Assembly (NCBI GenBank): GCA_949282215.1
Contig: CASDPF010000013.1
Coordinates: 45,100-109,099 of the forward strand
Reading direction: 5' to 3'
DNA: 64,000 nt
DNA from: an uncultured bacterium
GTDB lineage: Bacteria; Cyanobacteriota; Vampirovibrionia; Gastranaerophilales; Gastranaerophilaceae
In this document: positions 7,570 to 15,870 of the stretch, piece after piece
Layout: every line of letters starts with the position of its first letter
How positions within the stretch are numbered: position 1 is the first letter of the stretch
Made by a program: the position numbers and the translations under genes
Notes under the pieces: model-generated
The model's input: only the letters and a program-made list of their open reading frames with translations
The model's database searches: none
Told to the model about the DNA's origin: nothing

Positions 7570-7872
7570 TGAAAAAATCATATATTTAGAGGAGTTGCTT
7601 TACATATAGATAGTTTATTCTGATTGTAGAGTAATCTCATTGTACTTTTATAACTTGGGGATAACGGCATGCTTATTGTATTTTGTGTTAAAAAATGTAA
7701 CCAAAATTTAAGTTATGTTAATATGGCTGAAATCATGTAATCATCATGGTTTCGGAGGTTATTTAAGGGCTTAATTTACACTTAATATAAAATAGTTGTC
7801 CGTATAGGCGAATAAGAGTACAATTAGTATATGCTCATTTAGAGATATTTCTTGTAGAGGGTTAGATTATTT
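7570..7872 (+). promoter_or_regulatory. 303-nt intergenic region with yggS-sepF promoter
   Basis: A good promoter is visible near the right end: TTGTCC (7796-7801), 17-bp spacer, TACAAT (7819-7824), with yggS starting at 7873. The rest is AT-rich. I see no gene, terminator or clear operator in it. Confidence 0.55.
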
Positions 7873-8535
7873 ATGTTTGATACAGTAAAAGAGAATCTTG
7901 CACGTATACAGGAAGAAATCGCACCTTATAAACCAAATATAATCGCAGTTACAAAATATTTTGGACTGGACGCAATAATTGCAGCTTATCAGGCAGGTTT
8001 GAGAAATTTTGGTGAATCTCGTGCTATAGAAGCAATAGAAAAAATTAATCAATTACCTGAAGAAATAAGAAACAATTCTAATTTCCATTTTATAGGTCAT
8101 TTACAGACAAATAAGGTAAGGAAAGTAGTTGAAAATTTCGACTATATACATTCTATAGATAGTCTGAAACTTGCAGAGGTTGTTTCAAATGTTGCATTGG
8201 AATCAGGTAAAGTTCAAAATGTTTTGCTTCAACTAAATAATGCTAATGAGACCCAAAAATTCGGATTTTCAAAAGAAGATTTATATGAGAATTTTTTACA
8301 AATTTGTTCATTAAAAGGTTTGAAAATTATCGGTCTTATGAATATGGCACCTCTTGGAGCATCAATAGAATTGCTGGAGAAATTATTCAGAGATGTTGTT
8401 GAAACAAGAGATGAATTAGAAAAGAAATATAATTGCGAAATTCCTGAAATATCTATGGGAATGAGTCAGGATTATGTTATTGCAGCACGTTGCGGTGCTA
8501 CGATGCTTAGGATAGGTAGAAAATTATTCAGTTAA
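7873..8535 (+). CDS. yggS: YggS/PLPBP family pyridoxal phosphate homeostasis protein
   Basis: Single-domain TIM-barrel PLP-binding protein of 220 residues. The PLP Lys is expected at Lys28 in IAVTKYF. Other family marks are FGESRAIEA, WxFIGHLQTNK-type FHFIGHLQTNKVRK, and the C-terminal SMGMSQDYVIAARCGATMLRIGRKLF. It buffers PLP levels in the cytoplasm and has no known enzyme activity. It lies 32 nt before sepF, an arrangement typical of Cyanobacteria and Gram-positives. GAGGG lies before the ATG. Confidence 0.93.
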   Translation: MFDTVKENLARIQEEIAPYKPNIIAVTKYFGLDAIIAAYQAGLRNFGESRAIEAIEKINQLPEEIRNNSNFHFIGHLQTNKVRKVVENFDYIHSIDSLKLAEVVSNVALESGKVQNVLLQLNNANETQKFGFSKEDLYENFLQICSLKGLKIIGLMNMAPLGASIELLEKLFRDVVETRDELEKKYNCEIPEISMGMSQDYVIAARCGATMLRIGRKLFS

Positions 8536-8567
8536 AGTAAGATAAATTTAATAACGGAGGAAAAACG

Positions 8568-9071
8568 GTGGCAGTAGTTACAGACAAAATTAAATCAGTA
8601 GTTGACTTTTTAGTAAAAGGGTTTGAACCTAGAGAAACTATTTTTGATGAAATGGCAGATGAAATGAATGAAGAAGCTTATGAAGTACAAGACAATTTAG
8701 CAATTGATCCTGCTTATTCATTCCAACCAAAACAAGAAAAAACAAATGACTTGAAAGTTATTAATCATCCGAATTTTAGAGGTTATGAAGTAATGGTAAT
8801 GGAACCTCGCTCATTTGATGATGCTGCCCAAATCGTTCAACACCTAAAAGATAGAAAAACTTTAGTTTTAAACTTACATTTGCTAGATAAAGAACAATCA
8901 CAAAGAACTATTGATTTTGTTTGCGGTGCAGCTCATGCACTTAACGGCAAACCTCAAAAAGTAGGAGATTTGGTATTTGTATTTACTCCTAGCAATGTAA
9001 CTTTGTCTGTAGATATTAAAACTAATCAAAATAAATTTAACGACTCATTGTGGAGAGCTCCTCTACAATAA
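8568..9071 (+). CDS. sepF: Cell division protein SepF
   Basis: Anchors and bundles FtsZ at the division site. The 167-residue protein has an N-terminal stretch (about 1-20) that could be the membrane-binding helix, a variable acidic linker (25-65), and the SepF domain (about 70-160) with YEVMVMEPRSFDDAAQIVQHLKDRKTLVLN and the glycine-containing VGDLVFVFTPSNV. It starts at GTG with ACGGAGG upstream. Cotranscription with yggS is likely; ftsZ itself lies 2 kb downstream. A strong terminator follows at 9110. Confidence 0.93.
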   Translation: MAVVTDKIKSVVDFLVKGFEPRETIFDEMADEMNEEAYEVQDNLAIDPAYSFQPKQEKTNDLKVINHPNFRGYEVMVMEPRSFDDAAQIVQHLKDRKTLVLNLHLLDKEQSQRTIDFVCGAAHALNGKPQKVGDLVFVFTPSNVTLSVDIKTNQNKFNDSLWRAPLQ

Positions 9072-9109
9072 GTCATTATGGGATAAGAAGAAAGAGGATA
9101 GTTTAATAA

Positions 9110-9138
9110 AGAGTCTGTGTTTTCAGACTCTTTTTTTT
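9110..9138 (+). terminator. Terminator after sepF
   Basis: AGAGTCTG (9110-9117) pairs with CAGACTCT (9124-9131), loop 6, followed by a run of eight T. Confidence 0.88.
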
Positions 9139-9141
9139 ATC

Positions 9142-9170
9142 TTGAAAAACTATTAAAAATATTTTATAAT
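9142..9170 (+). promoter_or_regulatory. Promoter of poly-G leader copy 2
   Basis: TTGAAA (9142-9147), 17-bp spacer, TATAAT (9165-9170), starting just after the sepF terminator. Confidence 0.72.
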
Positions 9171-9190
9171 GATATGTATAAATATAAACA

Positions 9191-9387
9191 AAGGAGGATG
9201 TATGCAAAAAGCTTATATAGATAGAATTTCGGGGGGGGGGGCTACTACTTACAAGTTATAGCAAGCATTTCCGACTTAGACCTCCGATTGAAAGAAAAGA
9301 GAAGAAAAGCAAGTCGTGCCAAAAGACACGGCGATTTGTGATGCAAAATTTTTGAAAAACAGATAATAAAAATTAACGGAGGTCTAA
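9191..9387 (+). promoter_or_regulatory. Poly-G leader unit, copy 2 (5' UTR of pilin 2)
   Basis: AAGGAGG (9191-9197), leader ORF, 11 G (9231-9241), CCTCCG (9281-9286), hairpin GTCGTG (9313-9318) with CACGGC (9327-9332), and pilin site CGGAGG (9377-9382). In this copy the outer pairs differ from copy 4 (GCCGTG with CACGGT) but still pair, which supports an RNA stem. CCTCCG is complementary to the pilin CGGAGG. Confidence 0.7.
9202..9261 (+). CDS. Leader peptide ORF with poly-G tract, copy 2
   Basis: Encodes MQKAYIDRISGGGATTYKL, the longest zero-frame version because the usual TAA is absent. Its -1 frame runs from 9240 to 9341 (34 codons including the stop) and includes the SISDLDLR core. Confidence 0.5.
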   Translation: MQKAYIDRISGGGATTYKL

Positions 9388-10101
9388 ATGAAAAAGAGAA
9401 ATGCTTTTACCTTAGCAGAAGTGCTTATTACATTAGGAATAATAGGTATAGTTGCTGCAATGACATTGCCTGCATTGGTTCAAAAATACCGCAATCAGGT
9501 TGTAGAGACAAGATTGAAAAAGTTTTATTCTGCAATGAATCAAGCCGTAAAAATGGCTGAAGTTGATTATGGAGATAAGAAGATTTGGTATAAGGATGTT
9601 GGCGGACTGGCTGTAGATAGTGAGGGAAATCCAATAGAAGGCTCTTCAAATATAGATATATGGTTTCAAAAATACCTTGCACCATATTTAAAAATAGTTA
9701 AAACAAGTATAAACAGTGAAGGCCTACCTTTGTACTATTTTGCTGATGGTAGTGCTTTATCTCCAGCAGATGCATCTGAAAGTCGTGATTGGGCTTTTTA
9801 TACCGGAAATCCTGATAAATGTAATAAAAAATACCAAAATTCCTATGGTATTTGTAAATTTACTTTTGAATTTTATCCGGCAGATTCAACAGATGTTCGC
9901 TGGAAGTTTTTATATAATAAGGGTTTTGAACCTGTGAAATATAGTTGGGATGGTAGTGAAGATAGCTTATATAATCATTCTTTATATGGGTGTGCTTTTG
10001 AAACAACTTCTCAAAGAGATGCTAGAGCTTATTGTGGAACATTAATTCAATACAATAATTGGAAAATACCAGAAGATTATCCTTTAAAGGTTGATTATTA
10101 A
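9388..10101 (+). CDS. Type IV pilin-like protein 2 (GW-DYP head type)
   Basis: 237-residue prepilin-like protein with the same first 26 residues as pilin 1, apart from Leu for Met at the TLP position (predicted cleavage after Ala6, Glu11 at mature position 5). The head has KYSWDGSEDSLYNHSLYGC, a second C-terminal Cys and NNWKIPEDYPL. CGGAGG is well placed before the ATG. The first 80 nt are nearly identical to the other + strand pilins and diverge afterwards, so conversion or shuffling of 5' ends is possible. Function beyond pilin-like is inference. Confidence 0.85.
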   Translation: MKKRNAFTLAEVLITLGIIGIVAAMTLPALVQKYRNQVVETRLKKFYSAMNQAVKMAEVDYGDKKIWYKDVGGLAVDSEGNPIEGSSNIDIWFQKYLAPYLKIVKTSINSEGLPLYYFADGSALSPADASESRDWAFYTGNPDKCNKKYQNSYGICKFTFEFYPADSTDVRWKFLYNKGFEPVKYSWDGSEDSLYNHSLYGCAFETTSQRDARAYCGTLIQYNNWKIPEDYPLKVDY

Positions 10102-10145
10102 ACATTAGTTTCTTTTTAATTAATACAATAAAATTCAATGTTCTT

Positions 10146-10205
10146 GAACGATAACATAATTGAGTTTTGTAGGTTTGCAAAAAAAATTCTCTCGTGTTAT
10201 CGTTC
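10146..10205. promoter_or_regulatory. 11-bp inverted repeat in front of nadK
   Basis: GAACGATAACA (10146-10156) and its exact reverse complement (10195-10205) are 38 bp apart. The right arm ends 5 nt before the ATG at 10211. It may be an operator or an RNA hairpin covering the start. I found no matching known riboswitch. Confidence 0.5.
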
Positions 10206-10210
10206 TTGTT

Positions 10211-11017
10211 ATGAAAAATAAAAGATTTGCAATTGCTTATAATCCTCAAATAGAGCATTCATCACAAGTTAAGATAAAATTAAATTCTATATTAAGTAGT
10301 TTTGCTGTTAATGTAGAGACACTTGATATTGATAATCTAAAATCAGGGTATGATTTTGTTTTTGTAATCGGCGGTGATGGTACAATTTTAAAGTGTGCAA
10401 GGTTTTATTCTAAATTTTCTACTCCTGTTTTTGGTGTGAATTTAGGGAGATTAGGCTTTCTATCTCAATCATCAGAGGCTGAATTGGAAAAATCTGTTCA
10501 AAGTATTATAAGTGGAAATTTTGTAATTGAAGACAGATTAATGCTTCAGTATGAAAATTCGTTGGCTCTTAATGATTTTGTGATTAAAGGCTCTACGACA
10601 GGGAGAACTTCAAGATTTACATTAAAAATAAATAACAAATCTGTTTGCGATTATTTGGCGGATGGGATAATAATTTCTACTCCTACAGGTTCTACAGCTT
10701 ATGGACTTTCAGCAGGCGGGCCTGTAATTTATCCTGCTCTAAACGCAATTGTCGTGGTGCCGATTTGTCCTCATACACTTACTGCAAGACCTCTTGTAAT
10801 CCCTGATGATGAAATTATTTCTATATCATCAAACAGCGGTAATAAAAAATATGTAATTTCTGCTGATGGGCAGGAATATTTTGAAACTTGTTCCGATATT
10901 ATAATAAAAAAATCCCAATATAGTGCTAAGTTAGCGTTACTGAACGATGCTGATTTCTATTCTATTTTGAGAGATAAATTGCATTGGGGTATTTCTCCCG
11001 CAAGAATTTCAAAATAA
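10211..11017 (+). CDS. nadK: NAD kinase
   Basis: Phosphorylates NAD to NADP. From the ATG at 10211 the product is 268 residues (MKNKRFAIAYNPQ); an in-frame TTG at 10160 would add 17 residues unlike the family. Motifs seen are IGGDGT (NTP/NAD site), NLGRLGFLS, and DGIIISTPTGSTAYGLSAGGP. Length and order fit bacterial NadK. No clear ribosome binding site precedes the ATG, and an inverted repeat ends just before it, so translation may be regulated or leaderless. A 210-nt gap separates it from ftsZ. Confidence 0.92.
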   Translation: MKNKRFAIAYNPQIEHSSQVKIKLNSILSSFAVNVETLDIDNLKSGYDFVFVIGGDGTILKCARFYSKFSTPVFGVNLGRLGFLSQSSEAELEKSVQSIISGNFVIEDRLMLQYENSLALNDFVIKGSTTGRTSRFTLKINNKSVCDYLADGIIISTPTGSTAYGLSAGGPVIYPALNAIVVVPICPHTLTARPLVIPDDEIISISSNSGNKKYVISADGQEYFETCSDIIIKKSQYSAKLALLNDADFYSILRDKLHWGISPARISK

Positions 11018-11109
11018 TTAAATCTTTTGATGTATGACAGGTCTAATCGGTTTAATTAATTGAAGTTTGAAAAATATATTAAATTTTGTTCATAATTGTT
11101 GCGAAATTA

Positions 11110-11138
11110 TTGTACTTTTTGCCTATTTAAAATAGTAT
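11110..11138 (+). promoter_or_regulatory. Candidate ftsZ promoter
   Basis: TTGTAC (11110-11115), 17-bp spacer, TAGTAT (11133-11138). A second TATAAT-like box near 11167 lacks a matching -35. The 5' UTR would be about 80 nt. Confidence 0.45.
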
Positions 11139-11227
11139 GTTATTATACTATTGGGGGTGCCCTATATAATAAAAGGGTGCAGGATGATTAAAAGACAAGT
11201 AAATATTTAATAAAAGAGGTAAAAATA

Positions 11228-12412
11228 GTGGAAAATTTCGTATCAGATATCTTTGCTAAAAAAGAAGAACCAACAGGACAAGCACCATCACGTTCTCCAA
11301 TCAACCCTACAAATATTAAAGTTGTTGGTGTTGGCGGAGGCGGAGGAAATGCCGTTAATCGAATGATTAAATCAGGATTATCAGGTGTAGAATTCTGGTT
11401 AATGAATACAGATTTACAAGTATTGGAATATGGTCAAACTAAAAATAAAATTCAATTAGGTGCAAAATCTACAGCAGGTTTGGGTGCTGGCGGGGATCCT
11501 TCAGTTGGTGAAAAAGCTGCAGAAGAAGCTCAACAAGAAATTACAGAAGCTCTCGACGGTGCTGATATGGTATTTATCACAGCAGGTATGGGCGGCGGAA
11601 CCGGAACAGGTGCAGCCCCTGTTGTAGCTAAAATTGCAAAAGAATTAGGAATTTTAACTATAGCAGTTGTAACAAAGCCTTTCTCTTGGGAAGGTCGTAA
11701 AAGACAAAATCAAGCAAATCAAGGTTTAGAAAAACTTAGAGAGGCTGTAGATGCTGTAATTGTTGTTCCGAATGACAAATTGCTCCAAGTAGTAGATAGA
11801 CAAGTATCACTTACAGAGTCATTCATTATTGTTGATGAAGTATTGTTGAGAGGTGTACAAGGCATATCTGATATCATTACCGTTCCTGGTCTTATTAACG
11901 TAGACTTTGCAGATGTCAAATGTGTTATGCAAGCATCAGGTTCTGCACTTATGGGTATTGGTCGCGGTACAGGTGAAGGCAGAGCTGTTAAAGCTGCTGA
12001 AATTGCTATCAACTCTCAATTACTTGAATCTTCAATCAATGGTGCAACAGGCGTTATCGTTAATATCACAGGTGGTCCTGATATGACATTGCATGAAATT
12101 TCAGATGCTGCAAATATTATTCATGATGCAGTAACAGAAGATGCAACAGTTATTATCGGTACAGCGGTTAATGAAAATATCAATAATGAAATTCAAGTTA
12201 CCGTAATTGCAACTGGTTTTGAATTGAAAAATAAACCGGAAGATAAACCATCTGCTAATGAGACTGCAATTAAACAAATGAGTGCGTCAGATTTCTTTGC
12301 AAGCTCATTTAATACTTCAGCAGGTGTTCAACAATCAAATGTTAGAAGACCAATGCCGGAAGTATCATCTAGCTTTACAAACATTGAAATTCCTGACTTT
12401 TTGAAAAAGTAA
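11228..12412 (+). CDS. ftsZ: Cell division GTPase FtsZ
   Basis: Tubulin-like GTPase that forms the division ring. The 394-residue product has a short N-terminal tail (1-30), [14 protein letters not shown] (33-46), the tubulin signature GGGTGTG (122-128), a GTPase/C-terminal domain to about 335, a disordered linker, and the conserved C-terminal peptide EIPDFLKK, the usual binding site for partners such as SepF. It starts at GTG with AAGAGG upstream. It stands alone with its own terminator rather than in a dcw cluster, as in Cyanobacteria. Confidence 0.97.
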   Translation: MENFVSDIFAKKEEPTGQAPSRSPINPTNIKVVGVGGGGGNAVNRMIKSGLSGVEFWLMNTDLQVLEYGQTKNKIQLGAKSTAGLGAGGDPSVGEKAAEEAQQEITEALDGADMVFITAGMGGGTGTGAAPVVAKIAKELGILTIAVVTKPFSWEGRKRQNQANQGLEKLREAVDAVIVVPNDKLLQVVDRQVSLTESFIIVDEVLLRGVQGISDIITVPGLINVDFADVKCVMQASGSALMGIGRGTGEGRAVKAAEIAINSQLLESSINGATGVIVNITGGPDMTLHEISDAANIIHDAVTEDATVIIGTAVNENINNEIQVTVIATGFELKNKPEDKPSANETAIKQMSASDFFASSFNTSAGVQQSNVRRPMPEVSSSFTNIEIPDFLKK

Positions 12413-12433
12413 GGTCGCTATTAAATAATTAAA

Positions 12434-12463
12434 AAAGCTCTCGAGTAATCGAGGGCTTTTTTT
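12434..12463 (+). terminator. Terminator after ftsZ
   Basis: An 11-bp stem (12434-12444 with 12449-12459), loop GTAA, followed by a T run to 12463. It merges into the upstream part of leader copy 3. Confidence 0.88.
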
Positions 12464-12479
12464 AATATTAAACATATGT

Positions 12480-12485
12480 TATAAT
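12480..12485 (+). promoter_or_regulatory. -10 box of poly-G leader copy 3
   Basis: TATAAT stands at the same distance from the leader ATG (29 nt) as in copy 1. No good -35 box is seen; the expected place is taken by the T run of the ftsZ terminator. This copy may be weakly transcribed or use an activator. Confidence 0.45.
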
Positions 12486-12503
12486 AATATATGTAAGCTT
12501 GAA

Positions 12504-12649
12504 AAGGAGGCTGTATGCAAAAGTCGCAAATAGATAGAATTTCGGGGGGGGGGGCACCTGCTTACAAGTAATAGTAAGCATTTCAGACTTATACCTCCGT
12601 AAAATTTAAAAAAACAGGTAATAAAAGATATTAAACAAACGGAGGACTT
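12504..12649 (+). promoter_or_regulatory. Poly-G leader unit, copy 3, shortened (5' UTR of pilin 3)
   Basis: AAGGAGG (12504-12510), leader ORF, 11 G (12544-12554), CCTCCGT (12594-12600) and pilin site ACGGAGG (12639-12645). The 7-nt complementarity is the longest of the six. The CCGTG/CACGG hairpin segment is missing (about 50 nt shorter). GCTTAC (12560-12565) with GTAAGC (12574-12579) forms a stem not seen in the other copies. Confidence 0.65.
12515..12571 (+). CDS. Leader peptide ORF with poly-G tract, copy 3
   Basis: Encodes MQKSQIDRISGGGAPAYK in the zero frame. The -1 frame runs 12553-12609 and gives LQVIVSISDLYLRKI, the most divergent extension but still open through the CCTCCGT site. 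Confidence 0.5.
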   Translation: MQKSQIDRISGGGAPAYK

Positions 12650-13381
12650 ATGAAAAAGAGAAATGCTTTTACCTTAGCAGAAGTGCTAATAACATTAGGA
12701 ATAATTGGAATAGTTGCCGCAATCACTCTTCCAGTAATTATTCAAAAAAATCTTGATAAACAATTAATTTCCCGTACAAAAAAAGTGTATTCTGATGTTA
12801 ATAATGCGCTTCTTGCAGCCCAAAATGATTATGGTGTGGTAGGCGATAATTCGTTTCTTTTTAATTCTCAAGATTCGGATATAGATGTTGTACAAAATTT
12901 CCAAAAGTATTTGATTGGTTCAAAAATATGCAGGAGTAAGTCGCAAACAGGTTGTGCGTCATATTATTATGATATAAAGTTTGCAACTCTTCGCCTGACT
13001 GGGGAAGGTGGGGGTGCAGATGTTTATAATCAAAATAAGCCGAAAATTATTCTATCTAACGGAGCTATTGTCGCTCTTCAAAATTCCAGAAAACCTGATT
13101 GTAAAGGTTCCTATACTGCAAATAAGACAGATGAATACGGCCGACCTACGGATGATGTGGTTACAGTAGAAACTTCTTATTGTGGTTATATTGTGTTTGA
13201 TGTAAACGGTGTGCAAAATCCTAATCAGTTCGGGCGTGATGCTTATTTATTTTATGTTTATAAAAATAAACTTGTCCCTCATTCAGCTATGTACGGAAGT
13301 GCAAGTTTTAATAATATAATAACCGGTAAAGATAAACTTGAATATAAAATTTACTCAAAAGGTCAAATATTTGAATTTTAA
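12650..13381 (+). CDS. Type IV pilin-like protein 3 (DxNG-PN head type)
   Basis: 243-residue prepilin-like protein: MKKRNAFTLAEV start, cleavage predicted after Ala6, then IGIVAAITLP. The head differs from pilins 1 and 2: it has IVFDVNGVQNPNQFGRDAYLF, a DxNGxxxPNxxGxD motif also found in the pilins at 33283, 46979 and 48695, and lacks the GWxIxDDYP end. That motif looks like a metal (Ca) loop, which is inference. It ends in KGQIFEF. CGGAGG is before the ATG; convergent with fba with a shared terminator. Confidence 0.84.
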   Translation: MKKRNAFTLAEVLITLGIIGIVAAITLPVIIQKNLDKQLISRTKKVYSDVNNALLAAQNDYGVVGDNSFLFNSQDSDIDVVQNFQKYLIGSKICRSKSQTGCASYYYDIKFATLRLTGEGGGADVYNQNKPKIILSNGAIVALQNSRKPDCKGSYTANKTDEYGRPTDDVVTVETSYCGYIVFDVNGVQNPNQFGRDAYLFYVYKNKLVPHSAMYGSASFNNIITGKDKLEYKIYSKGQIFEF

Positions 13382-13383
13382 TT

Positions 13384-13415
13384 AAAAAGGCCGCTTCTTA
13401 TGAAGCAGCCTTTTT
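13384..13415. terminator. Bidirectional terminator between pilin 3 and fba
   Basis: A 14-bp stem (13384-13397 with 13402-13415) with one C/A mismatch and loop TTAT. A run of T on each strand lets it serve both convergent genes. Confidence 0.85.
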
Positions 13416-13442
13416 GTGTTTCAATTTGATTAAGATTAAAAA

Positions 13443-14402
13443 TTAGTCTTGAGCGTGACCTGCTGTACCAAGAACGTCAACCATTTTGTGTTTAACCATT
13501 TCTTTAACAGCAGTTCTACCAGGTCCCATATATTCTCTTGGGTCGAATTTTTCAGGGTGTTCAATGAAGAATTCTCTGATAGTTGATGTCATTGCAAGTC
13601 TCAAGTCTGTATCGATATTGATTTTTGCAACACCGTGTTTAGAAGCATAGTTAAGCATATCTTCAGGCACACCTTGTGCATCAGGCAAGTTACCACCGAA
13701 TTTATTACATTTAGCAACGAATTCAGCAGGAACTGAAGATGAACCGTGAAGTACTAGAGGGAAGTCATAGCCTACAGCTTCGTTAACTGCTTTTTTAATT
13801 TCAGCAAGTCTTTCAAAGTCTAATTTAGCTTCACCTTTGAATTTGTATGCACCGTGTGATGTTCCGATAGCTACAGCTAATGAATCACAACCTGTTTCTT
13901 TAACAAATCTTGCAGCTTCAGCAGGATCTGTGTATGTTGAATCTTTTGCATGAACTTTAACATCATCTTCAACACCAGCTAATTTACCCAATTCAGCTTC
14001 AACTGAAACTCCGCGTGGGTGAGCGTAATCAACAACTTGTTTTGTTAACTTAATGTTTTCTTCCAATGGGAATCTTGAACCATCAATCATTACTGATGAG
14101 AAACCGCCATCGATACAAGCTTTACAAATTTCGAAATCAGCACCGTGGTCTAAGTGCAATGCAATAGGTACGGTTGTTGTAGCTAATGCAGCTTCTACCA
14201 ATTTGATTAAGTATGTTTGGTTAGCATATTTTCTTGCACCTGCAGAAACTTGTAAAATAATAGGTGATTGAGTTTCTTCAGCTGCTTCTGCAATACCTTG
14301 CAAAATTTCCATGTTGTTTACGTTGTAAGCACCGATAGCATATCCGCCAGCTAATGCTTTTTTGAACATTTCTCCTGTTCCAACTAGTTTTCTTTCACTC
14401 AT
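13443..14402 (-). CDS. fba: Class II fructose-1,6-bisphosphate aldolase
   Basis: Zinc-dependent cleavage of fructose-1,6-bisphosphate in glycolysis/gluconeogenesis. The 319-residue protein has GAYNVNNMEI (24-33), LHLDHG (83-88, catalytic Asp85 and zinc His86), SVMIDGS, VEAELGKLAGVEDD, and LVLHGSSSVP. Length and order fit the family. AAGGAG lies 10 nt before the ATG. It is monocistronic, divergent from the unknown gene at 14675. Confidence 0.95.
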   Translation of the reverse strand: MSERKLVGTGEMFKKALAGGYAIGAYNVNNMEILQGIAEAAEETQSPIILQVSAGARKYANQTYLIKLVEAALATTTVPIALHLDHGADFEICKACIDGGFSSVMIDGSRFPLEENIKLTKQVVDYAHPRGVSVEAELGKLAGVEDDVKVHAKDSTYTDPAEAARFVKETGCDSLAVAIGTSHGAYKFKGEAKLDFERLAEIKKAVNEAVGYDFPLVLHGSSSVPAEFVAKCNKFGGNLPDAQGVPEDMLNYASKHGVAKINIDTDLRLAMTSTIREFFIEHPEKFDPREYMGPGRTAVKEMVKHKMVDVLGTAGHAQD

Positions 14403-14516
14403 TTTGAGTTCTCCTTCTTTTTGTAAAATATTTTACACACATGTAAAATACAACAAAAATATAATTATTACAAGATACTTGCTGTTACTACTTTTGTAGG
14501 AAGTGTTAAGAAACAT

Positions 14517-14563
14517 TAAAATCGTATATACGATTTTACAAAACTCTGAAACGCTGATATAAT
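14517..14563 (+). promoter_or_regulatory. Promoter with overlapping 22-bp perfect palindrome
   Basis: TTTACA (14535-14540), 17-bp spacer, TATAAT (14558-14563) drives the genes at 14675 and perhaps 15871. A perfect palindrome with half-site TAAAATCGTAT covers 14517-14538 and overlaps the -35 box, as expected for a repressor site. The cognate regulator is unknown. The whole 14403-14674 gap also holds the fba promoter on the other strand (TTGTAA/TATTTT-like, weak). Confidence 0.65.
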
Positions 14564-14674
14564 CAAGCTAAATATGGGGAAGATGAACAAAGTATATAAA
14601 ATTTAGGTAGCAAAATTTTGTATGCCAGTTTTTATACTGTTTAATAGTGTGAAAATTTAAAATGGAGTAAGAAT

Positions 14675-15778
14675 ATGCCTGTATCAGCGATCAATAATGT
14701 CTTTTCAAGGAATACTAATAACATAGGGTTTACATCTTTAAAGTCAAATAAAGATAAATACGGAAATGATACTCGTACAACGAGTTCTTTTATGAAAGCT
14801 GTTCCCTTAGCTGCGGTTTTAGCTATGAGTCCTTTAACAACAGCAAATATTAATGCAGCTAATAGAATTGATGATCCTTCTCATAATATTGAGTTAGCTG
14901 AAGTTAGAAGTATTGATGAAGCTGAACAAGCCCGAAAAGTTGTTGCAACGAAGGTATTTCCAAGCAGAGCTGAAGCTTATGGCTCAGTTAAAGTTCGTCT
15001 TGTAAATACGACTGGTGGTGCCGGTTTTGATAAAGTAGAATTAGTTTTTAAAGATAGAAATGGCTATGAAGTCGATAATGGTGATGCTTCTGATTATGTT
15101 ACTGAAATTGCGACTTATAATTATGCAATAATTTCCGATGATGGTGTAAATCAAGGAACAATGCCGTTGAATGTGTTATATGCAAAAACCCCTACGCTTG
15201 CAATTTCTCCTGTGATTTATGCACATGACGATGTTGTAAATTATTTGAAAGAACAACTTGCTAAAAATCCTAAGAAAAATGTAATTCCTGTAAATACTTA
15301 TAATCGTAGATTAGGACCAACATTAGGTGGCGGTTTACAAAATAATGCTAAAAAGAATACTATAAATAATGCAAAAGGTATGTTAGTTGATGCTCAAAAT
15401 TATGCATTAGCTTCTCGTAAACAAATTGTCGGAGAAAATGATAAATATAATGTATGCGTATATAGAAATAAAAGCGGAGGTCCAAATTTAGTAACTTGTG
15501 AAAAGGCTTCTAATCCTGGAAATCATTTCCGTGTAGCTTTGGTGGGTGATTTTAGTGCTAATATTGCCCATGAGGATGATTCTCCATCCATTGCAACTTA
15601 TCCATTAACTATTTTAAGAAACGATAATGATGGGTTTGGATTGATGGATTCTGTATTAGCAAAAGAATTGAAGAAAATAAAAGCTACTCCTATCGGCTCC
15701 AATGCATTTATTACTCCAGCAGTAGACTATAAATACATTGTTGTAGGAAAAGGTGTAGTTGCTAATGTAACTCGTTAA
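14675..15778 (+). CDS. Unknown protein with N-terminal IGFTS motif and possible signal helix
   Basis: 367 residues, not recognised. The N-terminus (MPVSAINNVFSRNTNNIGFTSLKSN) resembles the FxG-like openings of other unknown proteins in the window. A hydrophobic Ala-rich stretch (about 45-60, VPLAAVLAMSPLTTANINA) could be a late signal or membrane segment. The rest is a soluble beta-rich sequence with few Cys. GGAGT lies before the ATG. The promoter is overlapped by a palindrome. It is followed after 92 nt by another large unknown gene on the same strand. Confidence 0.65.
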   Translation: MPVSAINNVFSRNTNNIGFTSLKSNKDKYGNDTRTTSSFMKAVPLAAVLAMSPLTTANINAANRIDDPSHNIELAEVRSIDEAEQARKVVATKVFPSRAEAYGSVKVRLVNTTGGAGFDKVELVFKDRNGYEVDNGDASDYVTEIATYNYAIISDDGVNQGTMPLNVLYAKTPTLAISPVIYAHDDVVNYLKEQLAKNPKKNVIPVNTYNRRLGPTLGGGLQNNAKKNTINNAKGMLVDAQNYALASRKQIVGENDKYNVCVYRNKSGGPNLVTCEKASNPGNHFRVALVGDFSANIAHEDDSPSIATYPLTILRNDNDGFGLMDSVLAKELKKIKATPIGSNAFITPAVDYKYIVVGKGVVANVTR

Positions 15779-15870
15779 TATTACGAAATGTAAAATTTAA
15801 TTTACATGTTGAAATTGTCTTATCCGGTGCGTTTTTACATGTATAGGTGACAAAAAAAATAGAGAGTATT

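Noticed and set aside
7279..7581. 100-codon ORF on the - strand over the 6667 gene
   Set aside because: Opposite-strand shadow of a coding region with clear codon structure on the + strand.
9716..9937. 73-codon ORF inside pilin 2
   Set aside because: Lies in another frame of a well-supported pilin gene, without a ribosome binding site.
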